Below are positions 16,471 through 24,842 of a stretch of 42,798 bases of DNA, piece after piece. The notes below the pieces were generated by a model, which made no database searches, was not told the DNA's origin, and saw nothing but the letters and a program-made list of their open reading frames with translations. Origin of the DNA: UBA6952 sp045562575. Lineage in GTDB: Bacteria; Chloroflexota; Dehalococcoidia; Lucifugimonadales; UBA6952. Position 1 is the first letter of the stretch; every line of letters starts with the position of its first letter. Location of the stretch: assembly GCA_045562575.1 (NCBI GenBank), contig JBJKVQ010000001.1:1-42798 (forward strand), read 5' to 3'. The position numbers and the translations under genes were made by a program.

Positions 16471-17928
16471 ATGGTTCGTAAGGTAGCTAAAACAGAAGAT
16501 ATAGATAGCGTAGATTCAACCCTTCCCCCTACAAATTCTCTAACATTGCGACTTGAGATTTCTAACCAACCAGGAATGATCGGGAAGGTTCTTTCTGCTA
16601 TTGGTGATCAAGGTGCTACTGTTGGAGCAATTGATTTAGTTGAAATGTCTGGATCAAAGTTAGTTAGAGATATAACTTTCAGTGTTTGGGACGAAAAAGT
16701 TGGTTCAGATATTCTAAAGGCGTTGAAAAAACTTCCAGGGGTTAAAGTAATTCGTTACTCAGATCCTATATTATCTTCTCATTTAGGTGGGAAAATAGAA
16801 ATGAAAAGTAAAATCCCTTTAAAAACACGTAGGGATTTATCTATAGCTTATACACCTGGTGTTGGCCGTGTTTGTATGCATATATACAATAAACCAGAAA
16901 CACTGTGGGAATTAACAGGTAAACGAAATACTGTTGCGGTTGTTACAGATGGAACAGCTGTTTTAGGTCTTGGAGATATAGGTCCTGGTGCTGCAATGCC
17001 TGTTATGGAAGGCAAAGCTTTACTCTTTAAAGAATTTGGAAATGTCGATGCTTGGCCAATATGCTTAGATACAACCGATACACAAGAAATTATCGAAACA
17101 GTAAAAAGGATTGCGCCTGGATTTGGCGGAATTAATCTGGAAGATATTTCTGCTCCAAGGTGTTTTGAAATTGAAGATTCTTTGCGTGCACAACTCGATA
17201 TTCCTGTATTCCATGATGATCAACATGGTACAGCTGTAGTTGTAAGCGCTGCGTTGCTTAATGCAGCCAAATTAGTCAAAAAGAATTTAGATGAATTAAA
17301 TGTTGTGGTAGCAGGTGTAGGTGCTTCTGGTGTTGCATGTGTAAAAATGCTTTTGTCATATGGAGTAAAAAATATTATTGGTTGTGATCGATCAGGGGCT
17401 GTCTATAAAGGACGACCTGATAACATGAATTTTATGAAAAATTGGTTTGCTGAAAATACAAACCATGATAAGAAAAAGGGATCAATTGGTGAAGTAATTG
17501 AAGGAGCAGATTTATTCTTAGGATTATCTGGACCAGGAACAATAACTGTTGATGATATTAAGAAGATGAACAAAGACCCTATCGTATTTGCTATGGCAAA
17601 CCCAGATCCTGAAATACTTCCACATGAAGCAGGTCCTCATGTAGCAATAATGGCTACAGGTAGATCTGATTTTGCTAACCAAATCAATAATGTTTCTGCA
17701 TTTCCTGGTATTTTTAGAGGAGCGCTTGATGTACAGGCAACAACTGTTAATGATGAGATGAAAATGGCGGCAGCTGAAGCAATCGCATCAACTATTACCT
17801 CTAGACAATTACAAGCAGATTATATAATTCCTAGTGTCTTTAACCGTAATGTTTCACCTGCAGTAGCTCGTGCAGTTTCAAGAGCCGCAAGAATATCTGG
17901 TGTAGCACGAAAATCTAGAAATCATTAA
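16471..17928 (+). CDS. NAD(P)-dependent malic enzyme with N-terminal ACT domain
   Basis: Decarboxylates malate to pyruvate with reduction of NAD(P). The protein has 485 residues. Residues about 24-100 form an ACT-like regulatory domain (LRLEISNQPGMIGKVLSAIG). The malic enzyme core follows: SIAYTPGVGRVC, TDGTAVLGLGDIGPGAAMPVMEG, GGINLEDISAPRCFEIE with the metal and catalytic acids, FHDDQHGTAVV, then the Rossmann segment VVVAGVGASGVAC and ANPDPEI. The ACT domain suggests allosteric control by an amino acid or other small ligand. It has its own promoter. It supplies pyruvate and reducing power, which fits carbon use from organic acids. Confidence 0.93.
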   Translation: MVRKVAKTEDIDSVDSTLPPTNSLTLRLEISNQPGMIGKVLSAIGDQGATVGAIDLVEMSGSKLVRDITFSVWDEKVGSDILKALKKLPGVKVIRYSDPILSSHLGGKIEMKSKIPLKTRRDLSIAYTPGVGRVCMHIYNKPETLWELTGKRNTVAVVTDGTAVLGLGDIGPGAAMPVMEGKALLFKEFGNVDAWPICLDTTDTQEIIETVKRIAPGFGGINLEDISAPRCFEIEDSLRAQLDIPVFHDDQHGTAVVVSAALLNAAKLVKKNLDELNVVVAGVGASGVACVKMLLSYGVKNIIGCDRSGAVYKGRPDNMNFMKNWFAENTNHDKKKGSIGEVIEGADLFLGLSGPGTITVDDIKKMNKDPIVFAMANPDPEILPHEAGPHVAIMATGRSDFANQINNVSAFPGIFRGALDVQATTVNDEMKMAAAEAIASTITSRQLQADYIIPSVFNRNVSPAVARAVSRAARISGVARKSRNH

Positions 17929-17937
17929 TTCTATATA

Positions 17938-18828
17938 ATGAATACAAGTAGTCTGGACAATTTTTGGAATAACACTATAGAAGAGTTACACTCCATAGCA
18001 ATGTCTGAGGAACTTGTTGAAGATTTAGATTCAAGTGCCCGAGATTATAATACGTATAAAGTTGTACTAAGTAGTTTTGAAGCCAAAAAAATTCGTGGTA
18101 TATATTCTGTTCCGACTACACGATCTTCTAAAGGAATTTTTCCAGCTATTTTAAGAGTTCCAGGATATAGTGCCACTACATTAACTTTAGATAAACATTT
18201 TGCATTAGTGTTGTCGGGATTTACAGTTTTAAGTTTATGGCCAAGAGGTCAAGGAGAAAGTACTGAGGAATGGTCTTTAGAACATTCGACAAAATTAACC
18301 TATCACATTGAAGATAAAGAAAAATATTATTATCGTGGTGCATACATGGATTGTGTCAGAGGCATAGATTTTCTTGCGTCTAGACCTGAAGTTGATAAGG
18401 ATGCTATTGGTATGTGGGGGAGAAGTCAAGGCGGTGGATACACTCTCGCAACTGCATCTTTAGATGCTCGATTAGCAGCAGTTGTGGCGGAACAGCCTTT
18501 TTTATCAAATTATCCAACTTCTTCTACCTTGTCATCCACACCATATGTTGAAATAACAGATTATATTAAAGAACATTCTGATCAGACTGAAAAGATTTTA
18601 GATACATTGTCTTATTTTGACACATTAAATTTAGTAAAAAATATAACCTGTCCAGTTGCTGTGAACATTGGAATGATAGATCCTATTTGTCCTCCGGAAA
18701 CCATAATGCCAGTATTTGAAAAAATACCTGCTTTAAAAAACTTAACAGTATATCAAGATCTTGCTCATGAAAGTTGTGCTGATTTTAACGTATTAGCAAT
18801 GGATTGGTTAAAAAAATATCTGGATTAG
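17938..18828 (+). CDS. Acetyl xylan esterase (AXE1)-like alpha/beta hydrolase
   Basis: A serine esterase of 296 residues in the AXE1 / cephalosporin-C deacetylase group. The nucleophile motif is GMWGRSQGGGYTLATASLD near residues 159-177. The acid is in GMIDPICPPET near residue 239, and the His is in DLAHES near residue 281. The region LWPRGQGES near residues 100-108 corresponds to the family's RGQG oxyanion segment. It lacks a signal peptide, so it deacylates imported or intracellular esters. The ATG is 9 bases after the malic enzyme stop with no ribosome site, so it is probably the second gene of that transcript. Its stop overlaps the convergent SEC-C gene by 3 bases. Confidence 0.86.
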   Translation: MNTSSLDNFWNNTIEELHSIAMSEELVEDLDSSARDYNTYKVVLSSFEAKKIRGIYSVPTTRSSKGIFPAILRVPGYSATTLTLDKHFALVLSGFTVLSLWPRGQGESTEEWSLEHSTKLTYHIEDKEKYYYRGAYMDCVRGIDFLASRPEVDKDAIGMWGRSQGGGYTLATASLDARLAAVVAEQPFLSNYPTSSTLSSTPYVEITDYIKEHSDQTEKILDTLSYFDTLNLVKNITCPVAVNIGMIDPICPPETIMPVFEKIPALKNLTVYQDLAHESCADFNVLAMDWLKKYLD

Positions 18829-18989
18829 GCCCCATGGCATTTTTTATATTTACTACCACTCCCACAAGGACATTTTTCATTTCGGCCAATTTTTTTATTG
18901 GCATGTTCTCGTTCAAACGCTTTTTGTTCTTGGCATGAAGAACAAGTGCATGTAAGCGGATGATCAGTGTACCAATTTGTTCGGGCCAT
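18825..18989 (-). CDS. Small SEC-C motif protein
   Basis: A 54-residue protein. The C-terminal SEC-C zinc motif reads KCPCGSGSKYKKCHG at residues 39-53, with ligands Cys-x-Cys and Cys-His. It is preceded by GRNE, exactly as at the end of SecA and in many small SEC-C proteins. A second cysteine pair (CTCSSC, residues 14-19) may form another metal or redox site. The ATG follows the typA stop with one base between (TAA-A-ATG), so it is probably translated with typA. The stop overlaps that of the convergent esterase. The role is unknown; SEC-C domains bind zinc and often contact ribosomes or SecB-like partners. Confidence 0.85.
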   Translation of the reverse strand: MARTNWYTDHPLTCTCSSCQEQKAFEREHANKKIGRNEKCPCGSGSKYKKCHGA

Positions 18990-18990
18990 T

Positions 18991-20814
18991 TTATCGTAAT
19001 GTATGTTGTTTTTGTCTAGTTAAACCTGAAAGCTCTTTTTTTCTGATTCGTAAATTAATAGGCGTGACTTCAATTAATTCATCATCTGTTATAAAGTCGA
19101 TAGTTTCTTCTAAAGTCATTTGTATGTATGGGCTTAGTTTTTTTGCAATATCAGATGTAGATGATCGTACATTGGATAATTTTTTTTCTTTACAAACGTT
19201 TATCGCAATATCTTTATCTCTTTGGTGCATACCAATAACCATACCTTCATAAACAGGTGTTCCAGCATCAATGAATGTCGAACCTCTTCCTTGTGCATTT
19301 AACAGTCCATAGGTAACTGAAACTCCCGGTTCAGATGTAACAAGCAAACCTACTGTTTCTGATTTAATGTCCCCTTTCATGGGGGCATATTCAGAAAATT
19401 TACTTGTTTTACTTCCGTCTCCTTTTGTTGTTTTCAAAAAGTACGTATTAAATCCAATTAATCCCCTAGTAGGAATTGTATACTCAATCTTAACTCGATT
19501 ATTCTCATCATATTCCATATTTTTCAAAGCTGCCAAATGGTTTACAAGGTAATCATTTAGAGCACCAAAATTATTTTCAGAGGTTTCAATTTCTAGATGT
19601 TCAATTGGTTCATGGATAGTTTTATCTATGGATTTTGTAATAGGTTGTGGTTTGGACACTTGGAATTCAAAATTTTCTCTCCTCAAAGTTTCAATAAGAA
19701 CAGAAAGATGTAATTCGCCTCGACCAGAGACTAAAAATATGTCTGCATTTTCTGTTCTTTCGACATTTAAGCTGATATTTGTGCGTAATTCTTTGATTAA
19801 TCGATCATAAAGCACTCTGGATGTTGAATGTTTTCCGTCTTGTCCGGAGAATGGAGATGTATTTACTCCAAAAGTCATTTTTACAGTCGGTTCAGCAATG
19901 TGAATAGAAGGAAGAGGACGAGGGTTGTTTATATCTGTAACAGTATAACCAATAGACAAATTCTCTAATCCAGCTAGAGCAACTATTTCTCCAGATTCTG
20001 CAATATCGACAGAGTATTTTTCTAATCCATGGAACACAAAAACCTTTTCTATTTTGCTTGTTGCAATTGTATCTGTTTCAGTAACTACCACAACCTGGTC
20101 TCCAGGTTTAATTTTCCCATTTGTTATTCTTCCAATAGCAATTTGCCCTAAATAATTGTCATAATCTAATGATGTAACAAGGAATTGTAGAGGTTCATCT
20201 TCAGAACCTTCAGGTTCAGGAATATGATTAATAACAGCTTCAAATAAAGGAGACATGTCTTTTTGCTCGTCTTCTAAATTTAATAATGCATATCCTTCTT
20301 TTGCAGATGAAAGGATGATAGGAAAATCTAATTGTTCTGCTTTTGTAGCTAATTCAAGAAACAAGTCTTGAACCATATCAATTACTTCATTAATTCTTGC
20401 CCCATCACGATCTATTTTATTTATTACAACAATAGGAACAACATCTTGATTTAATGCTTCTTTTAAAACATATCTTGTTTGTGGCATAGGTCCATCTATT
20501 GCATCAACAACTAAAATACATCCATCTGCCATATTCATTGTACGTTCTACTTCTCCTCCAAAATCAGCATGTCCAGGAGTATCTATGATATTGATTTTGA
20601 CATCGTTATAAAGTACAGCTGTGTTTTTTGCTAATATAGTTATTCCACGTTCTTTTTCTAATGGATTATTGTCCATAATTAGCGTTCCTGTTTCTTGGCC
20701 TTCTCTAAATACTTGGCCTTGCTTAAGGAGTGCATCAACTAGAGTGGTTTTACCATGGTCTACATGTGCAATTATAGCTAAATTTCTAATCTGGATTTTG
20801 GAAGTTTTGTTCAT
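18991..20814 (-). CDS. typA: Translational GTPase TypA/BipA
   Basis: A ribosome-binding GTPase of the EF-G class, 607 residues, a normal TypA length. G1 is AHVDHGKTT at residues 16-24; the switch and G2 region includes ERGITI, G3 is DTPGHADF, and G4 is NKIDRDGA. Domains II, III and V follow, and the C-terminal domain is typical of BipA (SEPGVSVTYGLLNAQGRG and TPVYEGMVIG). It acts in 50S subunit assembly and stress adaptation. The ATG directly abuts the stop of the MOSC gene (TAA then ATG), and the SEC-C gene follows one base after its own stop, so these three form a tightly packed operon. Confidence 0.96.
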   Translation of the reverse strand: MNKTSKIQIRNLAIIAHVDHGKTTLVDALLKQGQVFREGQETGTLIMDNNPLEKERGITILAKNTAVLYNDVKINIIDTPGHADFGGEVERTMNMADGCILVVDAIDGPMPQTRYVLKEALNQDVVPIVVINKIDRDGARINEVIDMVQDLFLELATKAEQLDFPIILSSAKEGYALLNLEDEQKDMSPLFEAVINHIPEPEGSEDEPLQFLVTSLDYDNYLGQIAIGRITNGKIKPGDQVVVVTETDTIATSKIEKVFVFHGLEKYSVDIAESGEIVALAGLENLSIGYTVTDINNPRPLPSIHIAEPTVKMTFGVNTSPFSGQDGKHSTSRVLYDRLIKELRTNISLNVERTENADIFLVSGRGELHLSVLIETLRRENFEFQVSKPQPITKSIDKTIHEPIEHLEIETSENNFGALNDYLVNHLAALKNMEYDENNRVKIEYTIPTRGLIGFNTYFLKTTKGDGSKTSKFSEYAPMKGDIKSETVGLLVTSEPGVSVTYGLLNAQGRGSTFIDAGTPVYEGMVIGMHQRDKDIAINVCKEKKLSNVRSSTSDIAKKLSPYIQMTLEETIDFITDDELIEVTPINLRIRKKELSGLTRQKQHTLR

Positions 20815-21312
20815 TTATGAATTTCCTTTTATAACATAACATGTATCATCCGGTTTGATCGTGCCGGTATTTATAACTGTAGCAGTAATCCCTCGTTTGT
20901 TGACTAGAGACTTTGAAACTAAATCGTGATACACATTTAGTACTGCACAAGGTCTATTTTGACCTGTAACTTGTAAAATTACTTCTTCTCCAATTCTAAT
21001 ACTATCTCCTTCTTCTAATTCTGCTAAGTTACCAAGATTATTAGTTGTGATATTTTCTGCTAAATCCCCTGGTTTAAGCTCTATCCCAAGTGTTGTATTA
21101 ATCTCGTTGAGTACTTCTAAAGAAACTATAGAAATTGGTCGTGAATTAGGTTCACTAGGACCATTCTTTTTGTGCTTGTTTATATCTCCACTATGGTAAT
21201 CGCCTGCGATGCCATGTCGGTCAATAAAAACTTCTTTTTGAGGATATTTAGGGACTCCACCGTTAGAACTAACATTTACAGATATAATTGTACCTGAATT
21301 TGTATTTGTCAT
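20815..21312 (-). CDS. MOSC-domain protein
   Basis: A stand-alone MOSC domain of 165 residues. MOSC domains are beta-barrel proteins that handle sulfur or the molybdenum cofactor. The visible signature is VFIDRHGIAGDYHSGD near residues 28-43, PISIVSLEVLNEI near 59-71, GDLAENITTNNLGNL near 82-96, and the conserved Cys in QNRPCAVLN near residue 121, which can carry sulfur. An AAGGAA ribosome site precedes the ATG. It leads the MOSC / typA / SEC-C unit. No molybdenum-cofactor biosynthesis gene is nearby, so the exact function stays open. Confidence 0.87.
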   Translation of the reverse strand: MTNTNSGTIISVNVSSNGGVPKYPQKEVFIDRHGIAGDYHSGDINKHKKNGPSEPNSRPISIVSLEVLNEINTTLGIELKPGDLAENITTNNLGNLAELEEGDSIRIGEEVILQVTGQNRPCAVLNVYHDLVSKSLVNKRGITATVINTGTIKPDDTCYVIKGNS

Positions 21313-21367
21313 GATAATTCCTTACTGCCTTATTTTTCTATGGTATGAGTATATCATGAAATTTGAT

Positions 21368-22105
21368 TTAAACATTAAATAGGGGATTTGATTTCCCAAA
21401 AGCATCAAGAATTGCACCAGTCACAGCAGAGGATGCAGGGGTGACTAGAAAGGTGCATAGTTTAGCAATTTCTGAAGGATCCATCATATGGTCATTTTGA
21501 ATAGATTCTTCTCCAAAAGCTTCAACATATCCTTCAGTAACTACACTACCTGGGCAAATACAATTTACATCTATTCCATCTTTTTTCACTTCTGCGGCTA
21601 ATGATTCTGTGAAACTAATTAGTCCTGCTTTTGTTATTCTATATGCCGTTCTTCCTGCAGCACCTTTTCTACCACCTATAGAAGAAATATTCACAATTTT
21701 TCCATATTGTTGGTTTATCATATAGGGTAGAATTAGCTTTGTTAATTTAACAGCATTTACAAGATTTACATTTATAACTTCTTCCCAATCTTCCATATTG
21801 AAGTCAACTAAATGTATTCGTGGATGAATTATTCCTGCATTGTTTACTAAAATATTGATTTCTAAACCTGATTCAGATATAAATTTCATGATCTTTTCAA
21901 TTCCTGAATCATTTGAAAGATCAGATGAAATATAATAAGAATTTATATCCAGGGATTGAAGTTCGTTATGAATATCGATTAAGCGTTTTTCATTTCTACC
22001 AGTTAATACTACATCGATATTATTTTTTGCGAAATCAATAGCAATAGCTTTTCCAATTCCCCGTGAGGCACCAGTAATTAAAGCAATTTGTTTTTGTTGT
22101 GTCAT
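21368..22105 (-). CDS. Short-chain dehydrogenase/reductase (FabG-like)
   Basis: An NAD(P)-dependent SDR of 245 residues. The cofactor motif TGASRGIGKA lies at residues 10-19, NNAG near 86-89, the catalytic Ser in NISSIGG near 138, and the YRITK catalytic pair near 154-158. CPGS follows, as is usual after the active site. The overall pattern is closest to 3-oxoacyl-ACP reductases or generic sugar/alcohol dehydrogenases; the substrate is not readable. An AGGAA site precedes the ATG. It lies 8 bases downstream of the TauE-like gene, so the two are probably co-transcribed. Confidence 0.9.
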   Translation of the reverse strand: MTQQKQIALITGASRGIGKAIAIDFAKNNIDVVLTGRNEKRLIDIHNELQSLDINSYYISSDLSNDSGIEKIMKFISESGLEINILVNNAGIIHPRIHLVDFNMEDWEEVINVNLVNAVKLTKLILPYMINQQYGKIVNISSIGGRKGAAGRTAYRITKAGLISFTESLAAEVKKDGIDVNCICPGSVVTEGYVEAFGEESIQNDHMMDPSEIAKLCTFLVTPASSAVTGAILDAFGKSNPLFNV

Positions 22106-22113
22106 CTGTATTC

Positions 22114-22935
22114 CTATGTAATTAGTGGTCGAGAAGCTAATATTAATCCGACGACTGAAAGCACAATTCCTAATATTAAAAGGAATGTATTGATGGAAAC
22201 CTTTTTGGTATAATTTGCCCCAATATAACTACCTATTGCAGCACCAGTTCCCATAACAACAATGAGGAAATAATCTACATGTCCATGGAATGCATGGCCA
22301 ACTAGACCTGCAATTCCCATAAAAAAACCAATAAAAAGATTAGATCCTGCGGCAATGCGTGGGTCTATTTTTAAAATACGAATAATTGCAGGTAATCGGA
22401 TACTACCTAATATGAGACCAACTGCTCCTCCTACTAAGCCTATTGATAATCCTACTCCTGATTCTGCCATTACACGGTTTCGTGTAAATATTCCTTTAGA
22501 ATTTTCAAGATCTACACCAAAGGCATCTCTCATTTGAGTACCTCGACTTCTTGCCAATATAATAAATTCAATTCCTTGCCAAAATACTAGAAGTCCAGCA
22601 GAAAACAACAATAAATTAACTGGTACATATGGTGCAAGGTATCCTCCAAGTAAGGCACCAAATACTGCAGGAATACCCATAAAAAGTATGATTTGTTTAT
22701 TTACATTTTTTTCTTGTATATGTCGTACTGTCCCAAAAAACGAGGAAATAGTTGAAGTTATAATGTTTGTACCAGCTGCTATTCTAGGATCAATACCAAG
22801 TAATATAATTATTGGTAAACGAATAGTGCCTAACGCTAGTCCAACGAATCCTCCGAGTATTCCAACCAAAAAAGAAGAAATACCTATTGCTATTATTACA
22901 TTAGTTGATAAGTCTGTTGAAAATAAATTGTCCAA
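22114..22935 (-). CDS. TauE/SafE-family (TSUP) membrane permease
   Basis: A sulfite exporter TauE/SafE family protein of 273 residues with about eight hydrophobic segments. The family's internal duplication is clear: LGGFVGLALGTIRLPIIILLGIDPRIAAGTN in the first half matches VGGAVGLILGSIRLPAIIRILKIDPRIAAGSN in the second. Members move sulfonates, sulfite or other organic anions. The start is TTG at 22935, supported by AAGGAA about 8 bases upstream. The neighbouring SDR suggests that the pair handles one imported compound, which is an inference. Confidence 0.88.
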   Translation of the reverse strand: MDNLFSTDLSTNVIIAIGISSFLVGILGGFVGLALGTIRLPIIILLGIDPRIAAGTNIITSTISSFFGTVRHIQEKNVNKQIILFMGIPAVFGALLGGYLAPYVPVNLLLFSAGLLVFWQGIEFIILARSRGTQMRDAFGVDLENSKGIFTRNRVMAESGVGLSIGLVGGAVGLILGSIRLPAIIRILKIDPRIAAGSNLFIGFFMGIAGLVGHAFHGHVDYFLIVVMGTGAAIGSYIGANYTKKVSINTFLLILGIVLSVVGLILASRPLIT

Positions 22936-23003
22936 GTCTTATTCCTTTGTTTATATCAATGACATATTATCAGGACAGTTATGATTATAGCAATTGTAAA
23001 TTA

Positions 23004-24260
23004 TTATATTGTTGACTTGTTTTTTATTGGTGGTTTCAATAGAGCAAAGAAAAATGAGCCAAAACCAGTCATAATAGCTAGAGAAACAAACGCAACAGTG
23101 TAGTCTCCATAGTAATCTCCGAGGACACCTGCCGATATAGGTGCTATAGCCATTGCTAGAGCATTCAGTATTGAAGAAAACCCCATAATTGTAGCAAAAG
23201 ATTTTCTACCAAAATACTCTGCTCTTAATGATTGCATAGAAGGACCTCTCGATCCCCAGGCAAGACCATGGAGTAAACAAAACATAACAACATGAAAATC
23301 ATTTTGTGCGAATGTTAAAACTAATAAACCTGAACTGTGTCCAATCATAGTAAACACAAGAAATAGTCGTTTATCGATTTTATCACCTAGATATCCACCA
23401 ACAGTTTGCCCGATTATAGTAAATACCATAAGAACACTTATCATAAGTCCAGCTTTTTCTAAAGAATAATTGAGTTTTTGAGCAACGTGAGGCGTGAAGT
23501 GAATTCCAACTGAACCAACAACTAATAAAGAAAATGCATGACCTAAACCGATTAACCAAAAAGTGGAAGTTTTCATAGCTTCAACAGCAGAAAGATCATT
23601 CCCATCATCATATGCAATTGTAATTTCATCATCTGAATTAGTATTAATTTCTCCATCAGGCATATAGCCGAATGGTTCAGGTTTATGTCGTAGACTCATA
23701 GCAGCTGGCATATTAAATACAATAATAATTATACCTGAAGCAAATGCGACCGCTCTCCATCCATATGTTGTAATAGCTATGGCAAGAAGGGGGACTAAAA
23801 GACCTCCAATTCCCATTCCTGTCATAAAAAGACCTTGTGCTAATGCCCGTTTTTTATTGAACCAATTAGTGATTGTTGCGGAAATAGATAAAAAACCTCC
23901 AACACTCGAACCTAAAGCGATCAGAGCAAAACAAAGAAAATAGGTGAGTACAGAATTGACAAATGAAAATAATATAAATCCTAATCCAAATAAAAATACG
24001 CCTACACAGGTGATCATTCTTGGACCGTATTTATCGATTAGCCATCCTTGAATTGGACCTAATAACGCCCCTTCTGCACGAGTAAGAGCAACTGCTGTTG
24101 CGACTGTTGTTCTATTCCATCCAAATTCTGCTTGTAGTGGTAAAAAATATATAGTGAAACCATGGAATAATAGAAGCCCGTTCAGAGATTGTATGACAAA
24201 TCCGGATAAGACTATCCACCAACCATAAAATATTTTTTTCTTTTTAGTATTAGAAGACAA
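23004..24260 (-). CDS. MFS transporter (monocarboxylate/OFA-like)
   Basis: Major facilitator of 418 residues with about 12 hydrophobic segments. The N-terminus IFYGWWIVLSGFVIQSL and the central segment MKTSTFWLIGLGHAFSLLVVGSVGIHF place it with the oxalate/formate and monocarboxylate carriers. GWLIDKYGPR is the loop 2-3 motif and GYLGDKIDKR its second-half copy. It is a paralogue of the genes at 13598 and 35898. The start is TTG; no good ribosome site is visible and no ATG lies near the N-terminus. The cargo is unknown. Confidence 0.84.
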   Translation of the reverse strand: MSSNTKKKKIFYGWWIVLSGFVIQSLNGLLLFHGFTIYFLPLQAEFGWNRTTVATAVALTRAEGALLGPIQGWLIDKYGPRMITCVGVFLFGLGFILFSFVNSVLTYFLCFALIALGSSVGGFLSISATITNWFNKKRALAQGLFMTGMGIGGLLVPLLAIAITTYGWRAVAFASGIIIIVFNMPAAMSLRHKPEPFGYMPDGEINTNSDDEITIAYDDGNDLSAVEAMKTSTFWLIGLGHAFSLLVVGSVGIHFTPHVAQKLNYSLEKAGLMISVLMVFTIIGQTVGGYLGDKIDKRLFLVFTMIGHSSGLLVLTFAQNDFHVVMFCLLHGLAWGSRGPSMQSLRAEYFGRKSFATIMGFSSILNALAMAIAPISAGVLGDYYGDYTVAFVSLAIMTGFGSFFFALLKPPIKNKSTI

Positions 24261-24346
24261 AAAATTTACAAACCTATATCAAATAAAAGTAGGTATCGAA
24301 TTTGCCAAAAAAAAAGATAAAGCAGTTATCTCATGGCATGTGGTAA

Positions 24347-24373
24347 ACGATAAGGCTTTTTAGGCCTTATCGT
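24347..24373 (-). terminator. Perfect 10-bp hairpin, possible terminator
   Basis: ACGATAAGGC at 24347-24356 pairs fully with GCCTTATCGT at 24364-24373 around a 7-base loop. It lies about 60 bases past the stop of the small minus-strand gene. The following T run is short (TTTA), so termination efficiency is uncertain. It could also cap the 3' end of a small RNA. Confidence 0.45.
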
Positions 24374-24431
24374 AGTTTATCAATATGTTAAGTTGTAGTA
24401 AAGAGGCAAGTTCGAGTGTGTTTATTGTTAT

Positions 24432-24596
24432 TTATGCAAGAATTCGATAGAGACTATCGTTATTTCTATGATAATTTGGGGAACGTTGATCTACGTGTTC
24501 TATTCTTCTCCATTCCCGTAGTTCAGGATTGGTTGTTCGAGAAGACTTAGATGATTCGAAAAAATTGTGTTTAACAAATGCGAGTATTTTATTCAT
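24432..24596 (-). CDS. Hypothetical 54-residue protein
   Basis: A small open frame with a protein-like composition: a hydrophobic N-terminus (MNKILAFVKHNFF) and then a basic, polar segment (NPELREWRRIEHVDQ). Its base composition is visibly richer in G+C than the AT-rich DNA around it. A GGAGG site lies 16 bases before the ATG, too far for direct use. However, a tiny frame of eight codons plus stop begins at that site (ATG at 24619) and its TGA overlaps the gene's ATG as ATGA. That arrangement fits translational coupling or a leader peptide. I recognise no family. It might instead be a chance ORF. Confidence 0.45.
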   Translation of the reverse strand: MNKILAFVKHNFFESSKSSRTTNPELREWRRIEHVDQRSPNYHRNNDSLYRILA

Positions 24597-24842
24597 AGCT
24601 TAAAAGTGATTACCTCCATGAAAATTTAAATTAGATAAAGCCATGCAATTTAGTAATTTCGAAAAAATTACAATAATTGTTATTAAGAACTTACGATATA
24701 ACGATATAATTAACGTTTGTGTTCGAATAATTAATATATTATTAATTTATTAATCATTTCTTTTATTGTATTACGAATTACGTACATTGTAAATGATAGA
24801 ATTGTTACATTATTGTAAACTTTTGGACTTGGATAGAGTGAT

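Larger units (their letters stand above)
24261..24842. other. AT-rich intergenic stretch holding a small ORF, a hairpin and inverted repeats
   Basis: The 582 bases between the MFS and oligoribonuclease genes are not empty. From the left they hold an A-rich run, a perfect 10-bp hairpin (24347-24373) and a probable 54-aa gene on the minus strand (24432-24596). Beyond that lies a very AT-rich region, 24620-24842, with a tandem 8-base repeat (ACGATATA twice, 24693-24708) and two dyads of form TTAC-N-GTAA (24778-24792 and 24805-24818). This right part looks like promoter and operator DNA for the small gene, or an unstable, easily melted region. Confidence 0.6.

Noticed and set aside
17931..17940. 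TATAAT next to the start of the esterase gene
   Set aside because: It overlaps the ATG itself, so transcription from it would start inside the coding region. It is more likely chance in AT-rich DNA.
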